A stretch of DNA of 50,631 bases from an uncultured Neomegalonema sp. (GTDB taxonomy: Bacteria > Pseudomonadota > Alphaproteobacteria > Rhodobacterales > Rhodobacteraceae). Below are positions 33,850 through 42,549 of this stretch, piece after piece. Under the pieces are notes generated by a model, which saw only the letters and a program-made list of their open reading frames with translations, was not told the DNA's origin and did no database searches. The DNA lies in assembly GCA_938008165.1 (NCBI GenBank), contig CALLLP010000001.1, forward strand, positions 131,585 through 182,215, written 5' to 3'. Each line of letters begins with the position of its first letter. Within the stretch, counting starts at the first letter, position 1. A program made the position numbers and the translations under genes.

Positions 33850-36800
33850 TCAGTCAGTTTCCCCATCGAAATTGTTGTAGCCTTGGGCGGAATTAACGCT
33901 TCCGGTGAGATTTGGTATAACTCCCCACGACATATAATCGATCGAGACTGTACCCTTGTAATAGAATGGGCGTGATTTGTCTCTACCGGGACCAGCTGCT
34001 TCTTCGACTTCCAGAGCCTCTTTCTTTGGCCCGTCTTGGGCGACATTATCAAGCCCGGCGGGACCATCATCATCATCGTCTTCAGGATTGATCTCAACGC
34101 CGCCGCCGCCGCCACCACCAGTGCCACCGCCAGCGGCAGGAGCCGTTACCAAGCCAGTTTCAGGATTGTAATTGAGATTGATACTGACAGTTCCATCCGC
34201 GTTAACTTGGAAGGCAACCGGAGCAAACGGAGCGCCAGCATTGGAACCTCCAGCTCCGTTGACAGCACCGGGTATGATATTCGCAATCCCGGTTTGAGGA
34301 TCAACGTTAAGGTTGAGACTTACCGTTCCATCGTCGTTAACTTGAAATGGAACGTTACTAACATTTGCGTTGTAATTGGCAGGATTAGCGCCATTGATGG
34401 CGTTAGAGCCTATTACAATACTACTCGTTCCATCCGCGTTTTGGATTACCTGAATTGGTATAGTTCCATCGTCATTAACATTAGCCGCAAAGAGAGCGGC
34501 GTTGCCCGGATCGTTGATATTAATTGTTAAGCTTAAAGTTCCATCGTCGTTAACGGCTGATTGAAGAAGGGCAGGTTGAGCGGCATTGTTATCGACACCG
34601 CCTGCATTGTTGATCTCAACGCCAGCATCAGGGATATCCGCCACAGCCCCATTTTGATGATTGTAATTGAAGGCGATACTGACAGTGCCATCCTCGTTAA
34701 GCTGAAATGGAACCGAAACAGCCGGAGCGCCAGCATTGGCAGGTCCAGCGCCAGCACCAGCACCAGCATCAGCATCAGGGATACCGGCTACCGCTCCATC
34801 TTGAGGGTTAAGATTGATGCCGATACTGACAGTGCCATCCTCGTTAACATGAAATGGAACCGAAACAGCCGGAGCGCCAGCATTGGCTGGTTCAGCCGCA
34901 GCAGGACCCACCAGAATATTATTCGTTCCATCGTCGTTAACGACCACCTGCACCGGGATATTTCCATCCTCGTCGACATTCTGCGCTAAGTTTGGATCTT
35001 GAACGTTAAGCGTTAAGTTTACAGTTCCATCCGCATTACTGCTAACATTCACCGCAACAGCTTGATCGCCATTATCGGCCGCAGCCGCATTGTCAGCAGG
35101 GCCGGCAGCAACACTTTGGGCGCCAGTCTCTGTTTGGACAATAGCAACCGCAGCCCCCGACGTGCTGGCACCAGCCGTTCCAGCGGCTGTATTATTCTGT
35201 GGATCAAATAAATGTCTTGCGGTGGCCATTGAAATATCTAGATCATCTTCCTCCTCTTCTTCCTCCTCGTCTTCATCACTGGTATTGAGATCAACTCCGG
35301 TGCCGGTACGGCGATCATCGCCACCGTTGCCATCATCGCCACCGTTGCCCCCCGCACCACTGGCGCCACTAGAGCCTCCTGTGCCACCGCTACCATCTTC
35401 GTCGCCAGCGCCAGCGCCGTCGCCAGCGCCGTCGCCAGCGCCGTCGCCCCCGTTATCGCCATTTGCTGATTGGGATTGTCTTGGATGCGCGTCTGGCACA
35501 TCGTCGGCATCGACTGTTACGTAGCCATATTGATCATCGTCGCTCGCTTCTTCGACCCCATCGTTGAATTCATCTTCCGAGATTTCTTCACTGGTTCCGG
35601 TCGCCACATCGTATTCGAAATACTCCGTTTCCGCTTCCCCACCGGGTTCGGCGGGGGCGGTCTCCACGAATATGAGCAGGGTTTCCGGATTACCGTCCTC
35701 GTCGGGATTGGTATGAGCTCCGGCTCGCTGGATCTCATTTGGCAGCGGTTGTCCCGTGTTTTTGGTATGCGCTCTCTGACCTTGGATGGCGCTTCCGATG
35801 ACCGCACCGAACAGGGTCAAAAGCTGTGTCGAATCGACTGCCGGTGCGCTGTTCGTCGAGGAAAGTCTGCGGCCTGGCCGCCTTGGCCCCAGGGGCTTTC
35901 CGTCTGGACCTTTTGGATCATCTTGATCCTCTTCATTATAACCGACTACATTGTTCAGACCGGCGGTAATAATCCTGATTGTACTGTCATCTGCATAGGC
36001 CACAGTATGCGGTATTATATTCCGTCCGTTAGCCTTGGATAGATTGACGGCGGATAGAGCAATCGGCACGATATGCAATCCGCCAGCCGTACCCGCCCCG
36101 GTGGGCGCGATAACGCCTCCAGCCGTCGTTACGCGAATTTCATAACCGACTTGCGATGCGCCTGCTGTACCTCCGCGATTTTTTGTGACGCGTCTGATCA
36201 AGTGCGTCAGTACACTATGCGCGTGACGGAATTTGGAATTGGAACTCAACCAGAATGGCAGGGGAGGGTTCTGTCCGTTATTGAGCTGTGAAAGAGTTCG
36301 CCAGGAACGGAAGCGATAGGCAGATTGTCCAAATCCAGCGACCCAAGTGAAGTCGGGATCATTTTCATTATCTTTTTCGTCACTGTCCCTTGCACGACCC
36401 CCGCCTGACGCCGAAAAGCGAAGATCAATCTCCACAAAATGGGCATTCGATGAGCCTTCCGCCGGATTGCCTCCCTGCCCCGTGGGAGTAGAATATCGAC
36501 CGTAACGTATCTCGGCGATGACGTTGCCAGCTCCTGATACACTTGCTCGGCCAACTCCCCCAAGGCTTCTTTGCCATCCGCCGCCTCCAGAAAGGCTTAT
36601 AGTAGCCGGTAATCTTATGCCTGTTTGGCCAAGGAGAGATAAGGGTACTTCCGTAAACCGGACTCGCATACTAAAGCGATCAGTCCTGTTCATGCCATTG
36701 GAGCCAGGATCATCGGATTTTACGGTGTTGCGCTCCCATTGATGATCGTGGATATAAGTTCCGGATGGTAAGATGCTTGAATTGGTGGTTACTGCACCAT

Positions 36801-39800
36801 CGGTTTTTTTAGCATCTTCTTCATCTTCCTCTTCATCATTGCTGTCGCCGTCCACTGCACCCGGTTCAGTCGTGTTTGTGGAGCCGGACATGCCATCACT
36901 CGCATCCGCGTCCGCGTCCGCATCCTGTAGCAAGGACCGGCCGTTCGTTGCCAGTTCGCTATTCGGCTCGATGTGATACAAGTTGTCTTGGTCAGATGTA
37001 TCGAAGCCAAGGGCAGTCAATGTGGAGACCAGAGCAGGGGACGCATCGACGACATAGAACGAGTCTTCGTTTACTTCGTCCGGGCTTGCCAGACCGAGAG
37101 AAACCATCGCGCCGCCGGTTAGAAAGATCCCGTTTTCTTGCAGATCCGTGGCCTCATCGTCGATCAGTTGCTGTCCCGCTTCCGTCGAAAACAGGTTATC
37201 TGCAACGCCGACCGCTTCGTCCGCAAGAATCTGTCCCTGTTCTACGCCATCTTCCTCAACCCGCTGTTCATCCCATTCATTGAACGCGCTCGATGTCTGC
37301 GTTGCGGCGGGAGACGATGTATCGGACAAATCGCCGATCTCCCCATTTGCAGCGGCCGTTTCGAGCATGCCCATATAGGCGCGGCCCAGTGATGGGTTGA
37401 TCAGCATGTCATCCGCCGAGACGAAGATCGTCATCGATCCGCCCGTCAGTGACGGATTGGTGACCTCGATACCGATAACCATCTGACCGTCGTTTTCCGA
37501 CTGACCGATCGATCCGCCGGTAATATTCGCTTCAATCCATTCGCCATCCGGTCCTTTGATGATGACCACCGGCTCCTCGATAATACGGGTCGAGGCCGTA
37601 GAGGTGCCCGATGGATCATGGAACTGATGCTCGGATGGCGCGAGGACGGCGAACTCGTCGCCATCGGGCGTCGTCCCCGATTCCACGATTGTGGCATTCG
37701 CGAATTGTCCTTCGCCGTCAAAGGTGATTGAGGACTGGTAATCGCCCAAATACCGGTCAAGTCTGCTGCCCGCTTTGACATAAAATTGCTGTCCACCGAC
37801 CGTCCAGACGACGTTTCCTTCCGAATCTTCCTCGCCACGGCTGATATTCCCTTCCGTGATCGGGATGACGCTCGATGTTCCGTCGGAATGGGTAACGCGC
37901 ACTTCCGGTGGCTGTTGAATCGACGGGTTGCGCGATGACGGTGTTTGCATCACATCCGATGGAACCACCAATGTCGCAGATCCGCCGAGGGTCGGCATCC
38001 CGGACAGAGCGACATCGCTTGAATCGGTGCTGTCATCGACGACATTGACCTCTTCTTCTTCTCCGATGACCTGATCGAAGAAGTTGCTTTCCGCAGTGGT
38101 GCCTGCACCATAGGCCTGCTGCTGCGTATTGATAAAGCCAAGGCCCCCGACCGGCGCGGCAAGCTGGGTCATTGACCGCTCAAAGCTGGGGGTATCTCCG
38201 GGTAGGATGATGGTACGCGTCGTCCCGTCTGCCGCCTTGTAGCTAACCTGAAAACCTTCTTGGCCGCTGGTTGTCTTGGTTAGGTGGACGGATTGCACCT
38301 CGACGATTTCACCATCCACCGTCATCAGCGGCTGTGTTTCTTGGGGCACCGTTACCGTTTCGCCGGTTTCGGGATCGACATAGGATTTGAACTGGTGTTC
38401 GCGCGGTGCCCAGACCTGAACCGTGCGCCCTTGGGTATCGGTGAATTCCCCTGTCTGCTCCAGATTGCCACGGCCGGGCAATGTCTCTCTCGATGGCGCG
38501 GACAGGAACGACTGGTAGTCGCTCATATATTTATCGGTGCGGCCTCCGGCGGGTGTCGTGAAGGACAGTGTCTGCACCCCGAAGGACGGCGATTTGACAT
38601 TCGGGTTTGTGACCGTCCACGTGACGGTTCCGTCGCCATTATCCGTGCGGACCATGTTCTCAGGATGAACGATCGTGTCGACCCGGTGATTGGCGTTTGA
38701 GGTCGATCGGAATACCGGCGCGTTGTAAGTGGCGGATTCGCCGCTTGGCCGGTTGAAGACGGCGGTAGGGATGTAGAACGTCCCGGATGTTGGGGACAGC
38801 AGGCTGCCATCTTCCGTCGCAACCGGGGTCATCGTGGAATCGGGCCGTGCCGTCCCTCTGAACCAATATGCGCCGCCATCGAGCTGCGTGGAGGTCGGAT
38901 GCTCCGACGTGTGATCGATGACCGGGCCGTATGGTTTTACGACCGGAACCGGCTCTTCCTCATCATGGATCGCGGTTGCCGTTTTCGAGGTGTCCTCGAC
39001 GATGACAAAAGACGAGCCGGTCAGCGAATTGCTTGCAGGGGAGAATTTCAACCGGCCCGTCTCAAACATATTGCGCACGCCCGTGCGGGTGAGCTGGGGC
39101 TGATCGCTGCCGGAGACGACGACGCCGAATTCTCCCGTCAAACCTGGAATATCCACGCTGAGAACGGTCGTCCCGAAGAAATGGTTCGATGCGGCGCTAA
39201 ATTCCTCGCCCGTAATGCTTTCGACCTGTCCGGGAGGCACACCGCGCTGCTGTGCGGTATACACGAACATTGCATGTTCGATCACTGCGGGCGGCGCTTT
39301 TGTGATATCCACGACGCCGTTTTCTGCCATGACGCCGTCAAGCTGCATCATCGTAAAGTTCTGGCGTGCCATCTGACCAGACGGTGCATAGAGGCGGAAT
39401 GCTGCGCGTACATCGCCCTCCGTTCCCTCAAAGCCCGGATGCGACATGACGGCAGTGACGAATTCGTCTTCGCTCAAAAACCCGTCGCCATCCGTATCGT
39501 AGGCGAAGATATTCTCGGTATGGACATTGCGCGCATGCTGCACGGTGGCCTGATCGGGCGCGGCATCCCAAGTCAGAACGATATTGCCGGATTCATCGGT
39601 GCTGATAACACCGGAATTTTCGGCCGCTTGCACCTGTGCGGCACTGACGACCCAGGTTGACCCCGTGGCGCGCGATTGCGGCTGAGTGATATGGCGAGGC
39701 ATGCTCTCGAATGGTGCTGTCTCACCAAGACTGACATGCTGTCCGAATACCAATGCGAAATGATCGGCATCCTCATAATTGAAACCGGCGGCCATAAAGG

Positions 39801-41340
39801 CGTTACGCAGTTCCGTATGATTGAGGACCCCGTCCGGTTCGGTTCCATCGGAGCCGTCATAGCTCATCAGGAAGGCCGTTGTCGGCCCAGCGCCCGATGC
39901 CTCCATGTGCTCGCTCCTCGTCGGAGTCGCGACATAGCGCGCACGCCAGCCTTGCGTGGCATAATTAGATCCGCGTGGCGACAATCCGCTCGTATCGGAA
40001 TTCGGCGCGGCGGGCTTCGTTTCCATCACCAATGCGCCGGATGCGAACATATTGGTGAGATTGGCGGTGGTCAGTACGACCGTCCCGTTCGGCAAGACAG
40101 TGCCATGCTTTGCGAGTATCGCATCGGCCGTATCGCTGTCGACGCCGAATGCGGCCATGACCCCGGCTTGGTCCAGAACGACCCCGCCAGCATTGCTGGT
40201 GCCGAACACAGAGATCACATCAACTGCCAATTCGTCCGGATTGGAGGGCAGCAGGCCGGTTTCTCCGGTTCGTTCGTCAGGGCGGCGGGTCTTGGGCGGC
40301 CCGATGAGAATGCTGACGTTGATTCTGCCATTGGGCAATTCGTTTTCGGCGGAATCGTCGAGATTGATTCTGGTCCCGCCTTCTTCGGTCGTTACGTTGC
40401 GGGATGTGCCGTCTTCGGCAATTTCGGGCGTGACGATCGTGCCCTGAGAGTGGTTGACCAGCCGGACATCCCCCGGCTTTACCCCACCGGGAAGAATGAA
40501 TGTGTGGGTTTGCCCTTTACCGGCGGTAGAACTTTGGACCGTTATCCAGTTTCCGTGCTGATCACGAATTTGCACGTCGACCGAGTCATTGGTGTCCGAG
40601 TGGAACCAGATGCGAACTTCGCTTTCGCTCGCATCATCTATGCTGGCGTTTTCAGCAGCTTTTTCGATATCCATGTATTCTTGGGTTGCCTTGGCGGCAG
40701 CCTCGGTTTCCTCGCCCTCGGACGTCACGGTCACAGTATCCAGAGACGAGGCCGTGAAGAGGGAGGCATGCTGTGGTTCGCTGGCATCCCCACCGGACAA
40801 TACGATGGCACCACGCGCACCTGCATCGCCTTGTGCCACCTTTATACCCATTTCTCGGGCGCGATGGGCTACCGCTTCGGAGGCTTCCTCCCGCGTGGTA
40901 TCCCGGCGCTGCTCCGCCGTCATGCCACCGCGAATAATAACGCGTCCCTGCTCTCCCGGTGCTCCAGCAACGAAGGCACCGCTTGTGCCTGCGGGCAGGG
41001 CATCCGTCGTGCCATTCGCGACGACGAAGTCCGGAGCGATTTTGCCGTCGAGAATCTCCTTCCTCAATTCATTGAGTTTCGTGTTCTCTTCGGGGGTTCT
41101 CTCGGAGGCGGTTTTGCCCGTCAGCGCATAGGCAAAATCTTCCCAGCTCTCGTCATCGGCCGCCACATCGTTCATGGTGGCCAAACTTCTTTGACCGTCC
41201 TCGCGGACGATAATATCTTGCATCAGATGACCGCGGACGATCGGATTTTCGGGGTTGATCGTTGTCGAGTCAGCGGGAATTCCATCCTTCAACTCATAAA
41301 ATTTCATGAGCAGATGTTCGGTTAGATTGACGTTTTCCAT
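33850..41340 (-). CDS. Giant repeat-containing protein (about 2,496 aa), candidate T3SS-linked substrate
   Basis: No known full-length family recognised. ATG at 41340 has GGAAAG upstream; a GTG at 41349 is an alternative. No signal peptide or membrane segment is seen. Very acidic. Seen along the chain: an EF-hand-like stretch near 491; a classical EF-hand loop DTDGDGFLSEDEF near 613; two related modules with DKYMSDYQS near 935 and DRYLGDYQS near 1193, each followed by APxEHQF; a long middle; Gly/Asp-rich and poly-acidic low-complexity linkers around 1950-2030; a repeat field of the type VNxDGTVSIxxN (about 2090-2400); and a short unique C-terminus. The secretin fragment and LuxR gene next door suggest type III export, but this is inference; a surface adhesin or ruler-like protein is another option. 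Confidence 0.8.
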   Translation of the reverse strand: MENVNLTEHLLMKFYELKDGIPADSTTINPENPIVRGHLMQDIIVREDGQRSLATMNDVAADDESWEDFAYALTGKTASERTPEENTKLNELRKEILDGKIAPDFVVANGTTDALPAGTSGAFVAGAPGEQGRVIIRGGMTAEQRRDTTREEASEAVAHRAREMGIKVAQGDAGARGAIVLSGGDASEPQHASLFTASSLDTVTVTSEGEETEAAAKATQEYMDIEKAAENASIDDASESEVRIWFHSDTNDSVDVQIRDQHGNWITVQSSTAGKGQTHTFILPGGVKPGDVRLVNHSQGTIVTPEIAEDGTSRNVTTEEGGTRINLDDSAENELPNGRINVSILIGPPKTRRPDERTGETGLLPSNPDELAVDVISVFGTSNAGGVVLDQAGVMAAFGVDSDTADAILAKHGTVLPNGTVVLTTANLTNMFASGALVMETKPAAPNSDTSGLSPRGSNYATQGWRARYVATPTRSEHMEASGAGPTTAFLMSYDGSDGTEPDGVLNHTELRNAFMAAGFNYEDADHFALVFGQHVSLGETAPFESMPRHITQPQSRATGSTWVVSAAQVQAAENSGVISTDESGNIVLTWDAAPDQATVQHARNVHTENIFAYDTDGDGFLSEDEFVTAVMSHPGFEGTEGDVRAAFRLYAPSGQMARQNFTMMQLDGVMAENGVVDITKAPPAVIEHAMFVYTAQQRGVPPGQVESITGEEFSAASNHFFGTTVLSVDIPGLTGEFGVVVSGSDQPQLTRTGVRNMFETGRLKFSPASNSLTGSSFVIVEDTSKTATAIHDEEEPVPVVKPYGPVIDHTSEHPTSTQLDGGAYWFRGTARPDSTMTPVATEDGSLLSPTSGTFYIPTAVFNRPSGESATYNAPVFRSTSNANHRVDTIVHPENMVRTDNGDGTVTWTVTNPNVKSPSFGVQTLSFTTPAGGRTDKYMSDYQSFLSAPSRETLPGRGNLEQTGEFTDTQGRTVQVWAPREHQFKSYVDPETGETVTVPQETQPLMTVDGEIVEVQSVHLTKTTSGQEGFQVSYKAADGTTRTIILPGDTPSFERSMTQLAAPVGGLGFINTQQQAYGAGTTAESNFFDQVIGEEEEVNVVDDSTDSSDVALSGMPTLGGSATLVVPSDVMQTPSSRNPSIQQPPEVRVTHSDGTSSVIPITEGNISRGEEDSEGNVVWTVGGQQFYVKAGSRLDRYLGDYQSSITFDGEGQFANATIVESGTTPDGDEFAVLAPSEHQFHDPSGTSTASTRIIEEPVVIIKGPDGEWIEANITGGSIGQSENDGQMVIGIEVTNPSLTGGSMTIFVSADDMLINPSLGRAYMGMLETAAANGEIGDLSDTSSPAATQTSSAFNEWDEQRVEEDGVEQGQILADEAVGVADNLFSTEAGQQLIDDEATDLQENGIFLTGGAMVSLGLASPDEVNEDSFYVVDASPALVSTLTALGFDTSDQDNLYHIEPNSELATNGRSLLQDADADADASDGMSGSTNTTEPGAVDGDSNDEEEDEEDAKKTDGAVTTNSSILPSGTYIHDHQWERNTVKSDDPGSNGMNRTDRFSMRVRFTEVPLSLLGQTGIRLPATISLSGGGGWQRSLGGVGRASVSGAGNVIAEIRYGRYSTPTGQGGNPAEGSSNAHFVEIDLRFSASGGGRARDSDEKDNENDPDFTWVAGFGQSAYRFRSWRTLSQLNNGQNPPLPFWLSSNSKFRHAHSVLTHLIRRVTKNRGGTAGASQVGYEIRVTTAGGVIAPTGAGTAGGLHIVPIALSAVNLSKANGRNIIPHTVAYADDSTIRIITAGLNNVVGYNEEDQDDPKGPDGKPLGPRRPGRRLSSTNSAPAVDSTQLLTLFGAVIGSAIQGQRAHTKNTGQPLPNEIQRAGAHTNPDEDGNPETLLIFVETAPAEPGGEAETEYFEYDVATGTSEEISEDEFNDGVEEASDDDQYGYVTVDADDVPDAHPRQSQSANGDNGGDGAGDGAGDGAGAGDEDGSGGTGGSSGASGAGGNGGDDGNGGDDRRTGTGVDLNTSDEDEEEEEEEDDLDISMATARHLFDPQNNTAAGTAGASTSGAAVAIVQTETGAQSVAAGPADNAAAADNGDQAVAVNVSSNADGTVNLTLNVQDPNLAQNVDEDGNIPVQVVVNDDGTNNILVGPAAAEPANAGAPAVSVPFHVNEDGTVSIGINLNPQDGAVAGIPDADAGAGAGAGPANAGAPAVSVPFQLNEDGTVSIAFNYNHQNGAVADIPDAGVEINNAGGVDNNAAQPALLQSAVNDDGTLSLTININDPGNAALFAANVNDDGTIPIQVIQNADGTSSIVIGSNAINGANPANYNANVSNVPFQVNDDGTVSLNLNVDPQTGIANIIPGAVNGAGGSNAGAPFAPVAFQVNADGTVSINLNYNPETGLVTAPAAGGGTGGGGGGGVEINPEDDDDDGPAGLDNVAQDGPKKEALEVEEAAGPGRDKSRPFYYKGTVSIDYMSWGVIPNLTGSVNSAQGYNNFDGETD
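34150..35060 (-). repeat. Coding repeats VNxDGTVSIxxN in the giant gene
   Basis: About nine imperfect copies of a short beta-strand-like motif (for example VNDDGTVSLNLNV, VNADGTVSINLNY, VNEDGTVSIGINL, LNEDGTVSIAFNY), many separated by Pro/Ala/Gly-rich spacers with NP-Q/E-TG or PDA ends. Copies differ at DNA level, so the array is not freshly amplified, although two of them share a nearly identical spacer PANAGAPAVSVPF. Confidence 0.8.
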
Positions 41341-41804
41341 GTTAACCACTTTCCACTAAATTTAATTTGGGAAAGTATCTACGCTATTCAGGCCCCTTAA
41401 ATGTACTATTGTGGCTACGTAATTCACTACGTTTGCCCCAATTTGGGGCGATTGCTGTTTGATAATGGAACAGTTTCTACGCCTCGATATCCGCAACCTG
41501 AATAGCCCGCGCCTTTTCACCCGTTCACTCTTGGTATCAAGAGAAAAAAGGTGAGCCGAAACCGCACCAGGAATGCAGGTTTTCCGTCGCTTTTGGCGCC
41601 TTATTGACCGCTTTTTGACCGGATGTCGCCCGAATGGCGGGCGGCCCAAAAGCTGCAAAACGCCAAGGCTGGTTTTTCGGCATTTTACCGAAAGTGTCTG
41701 GCACGGAAGGTGCAGCCCCTACCGAACAGAAAACAAGGGCATCGGAGGAGGGCGTCGACGCCTGAAATATGCCCTCTGTCATAAGGCTTTGCATGGAGAA
41801 TTCC
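41341..41804. promoter_or_regulatory. Divergent control region between the giant gene and sctC1
   Basis: About 460 bp. On the giant-gene side it holds four CTACG pentamers (41379, 41415, 41427, 41477) and a perfect palindrome GCCCCAATTTGGGGC (41435-41449). On the sctC1 side it holds a TTTCGG/CCGAAA inverted repeat (41675-41693) and a sigma-54-like promoter (41699-41714). No convincing gene is seen inside. Confidence 0.55.
41699..41714 (+). promoter_or_regulatory. Sigma-54-like promoter ahead of sctC1
   Basis: TGGCACGGAAGGTGCA matches the -24/-12 consensus with the required GG-N10-GC spacing (one mismatch in the -12 TTGCA element). It lies about 90 bases before the chosen start, with an inverted repeat just upstream that could bind an activator. 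Confidence 0.42.
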
Positions 41805-42446
41805 GTGAAGACGCATCTGGTTCTGATATCCATTCTCAGCATGGGCATTCCATCGCTCGCGACAGGCAATTCATGGGAGAAGACGGTCAGCAACGACTCC
41901 CCAAACCCCGAACTGTCCTACAAGATACTGCAACAGCCGATTGTCGATTTCCTGCGGTTGGTAGCGCGCGATGCCGATGTTCAGATCGATATTACGCATC
42001 ATGTCAGCGGCACACTCGAGTCGTTCACTGCTTCCGGCGATACCGCCGCGATCCTTGATGCGGTGGCTTCACAGGCAAATCTGCAATGGTTTGAATTCAA
42101 CGGGACATTCTACATCTCGACCGCTGATGAGGCGGAGGTGCGCCTGTTACGCTTCGAAACCGTACCGAGCGATGCGATCGTAAAGGCGTTGGAAGAAATC
42201 GGTCTGACGCAAAACCGCTTTCCGATGACCGTTTCGTCGACCGGCAAGACGATAGCTTTTAGCGGTCCCCCAAAGCTTTTGGCGCTGAAAGAAGCGGTTA
42301 TCGAAGGCGTGAAGTCGGAGACACCGGCGCCCGAACCAAGGGTCGTGCAGGAATGGCCCGCACCAAAAGTCGAGCTTGCTCCACGGCCCGAAGCGGAAGG
42401 GGGCGTAACTATATTTCGCAATTTATCACGATCAAAGCAGTATTGA
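41805..42446 (+). CDS. Secretin N-domain protein, SctC1/RhcC1-like (no pore domain)
   Basis: 213 residues from a GTG at 41805, chosen because GGAGAA sits 5-10 bases upstream and a short signal peptide results (KTHLVLISILSMG, cleaved near LATG). The mature part resembles secretin N0 and N1 domains: SYKILQQPIVDFLRLVARDA and an N0-type GTLESFTASGDTAAILDAVA, followed by a second repeat around SSTGKTIAFSGPPKLLALKE. It ends after a Pro-rich tail with no secretin beta-barrel. Rhizobial systems split the secretin into RhcC1 and RhcC2; this fits RhcC1. The pore-forming half is not in the window. An ATG at 41793 or 41769 is a less likely start. Confidence 0.72.
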   Translation: MKTHLVLISILSMGIPSLATGNSWEKTVSNDSPNPELSYKILQQPIVDFLRLVARDADVQIDITHHVSGTLESFTASGDTAAILDAVASQANLQWFEFNGTFYISTADEAEVRLLRFETVPSDAIVKALEEIGLTQNRFPMTVSSTGKTIAFSGPPKLLALKEAVIEGVKSETPAPEPRVVQEWPAPKVELAPRPEAEGGVTIFRNLSRSKQY

Positions 42447-42518
42447 TCAATACTATCAAGAAATGTTGTTTGATAAACATGAATCAAACTTAACATTACT
42501 TGAATAAAATCAAATTAA

Positions 42519-42538
42519 ACCAATAAACGTCAATTGGT
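42519..42538. promoter_or_regulatory. Inverted repeat ACCAAT-N8-ATTGGT before the LuxR gene
   Basis: A perfect 6-bp inverted repeat that ends 11 bases ahead of the start codon and abuts the GGGGG ribosome-binding sequence. Could be an autoregulatory operator or a hairpin masking the ribosome-binding site. Confidence 0.35.
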
Positions 42539-42549
42539 AGGGGGCTATC

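Noticed and set aside
35390..35470. Gly/Asp-rich stretch in the giant protein resembling RTX repeats
   Set aside because: It lacks the GGxGxDxUx nonapeptide order with hydrophobic position, and no type I secretion genes are near. It reads as a flexible linker.
39676..41325. 549-codon plus-strand frame antisense to the giant gene's 5' end
   Set aside because: Low-complexity composition and no RBS; a product of the GC-rich codon positions of the real gene.
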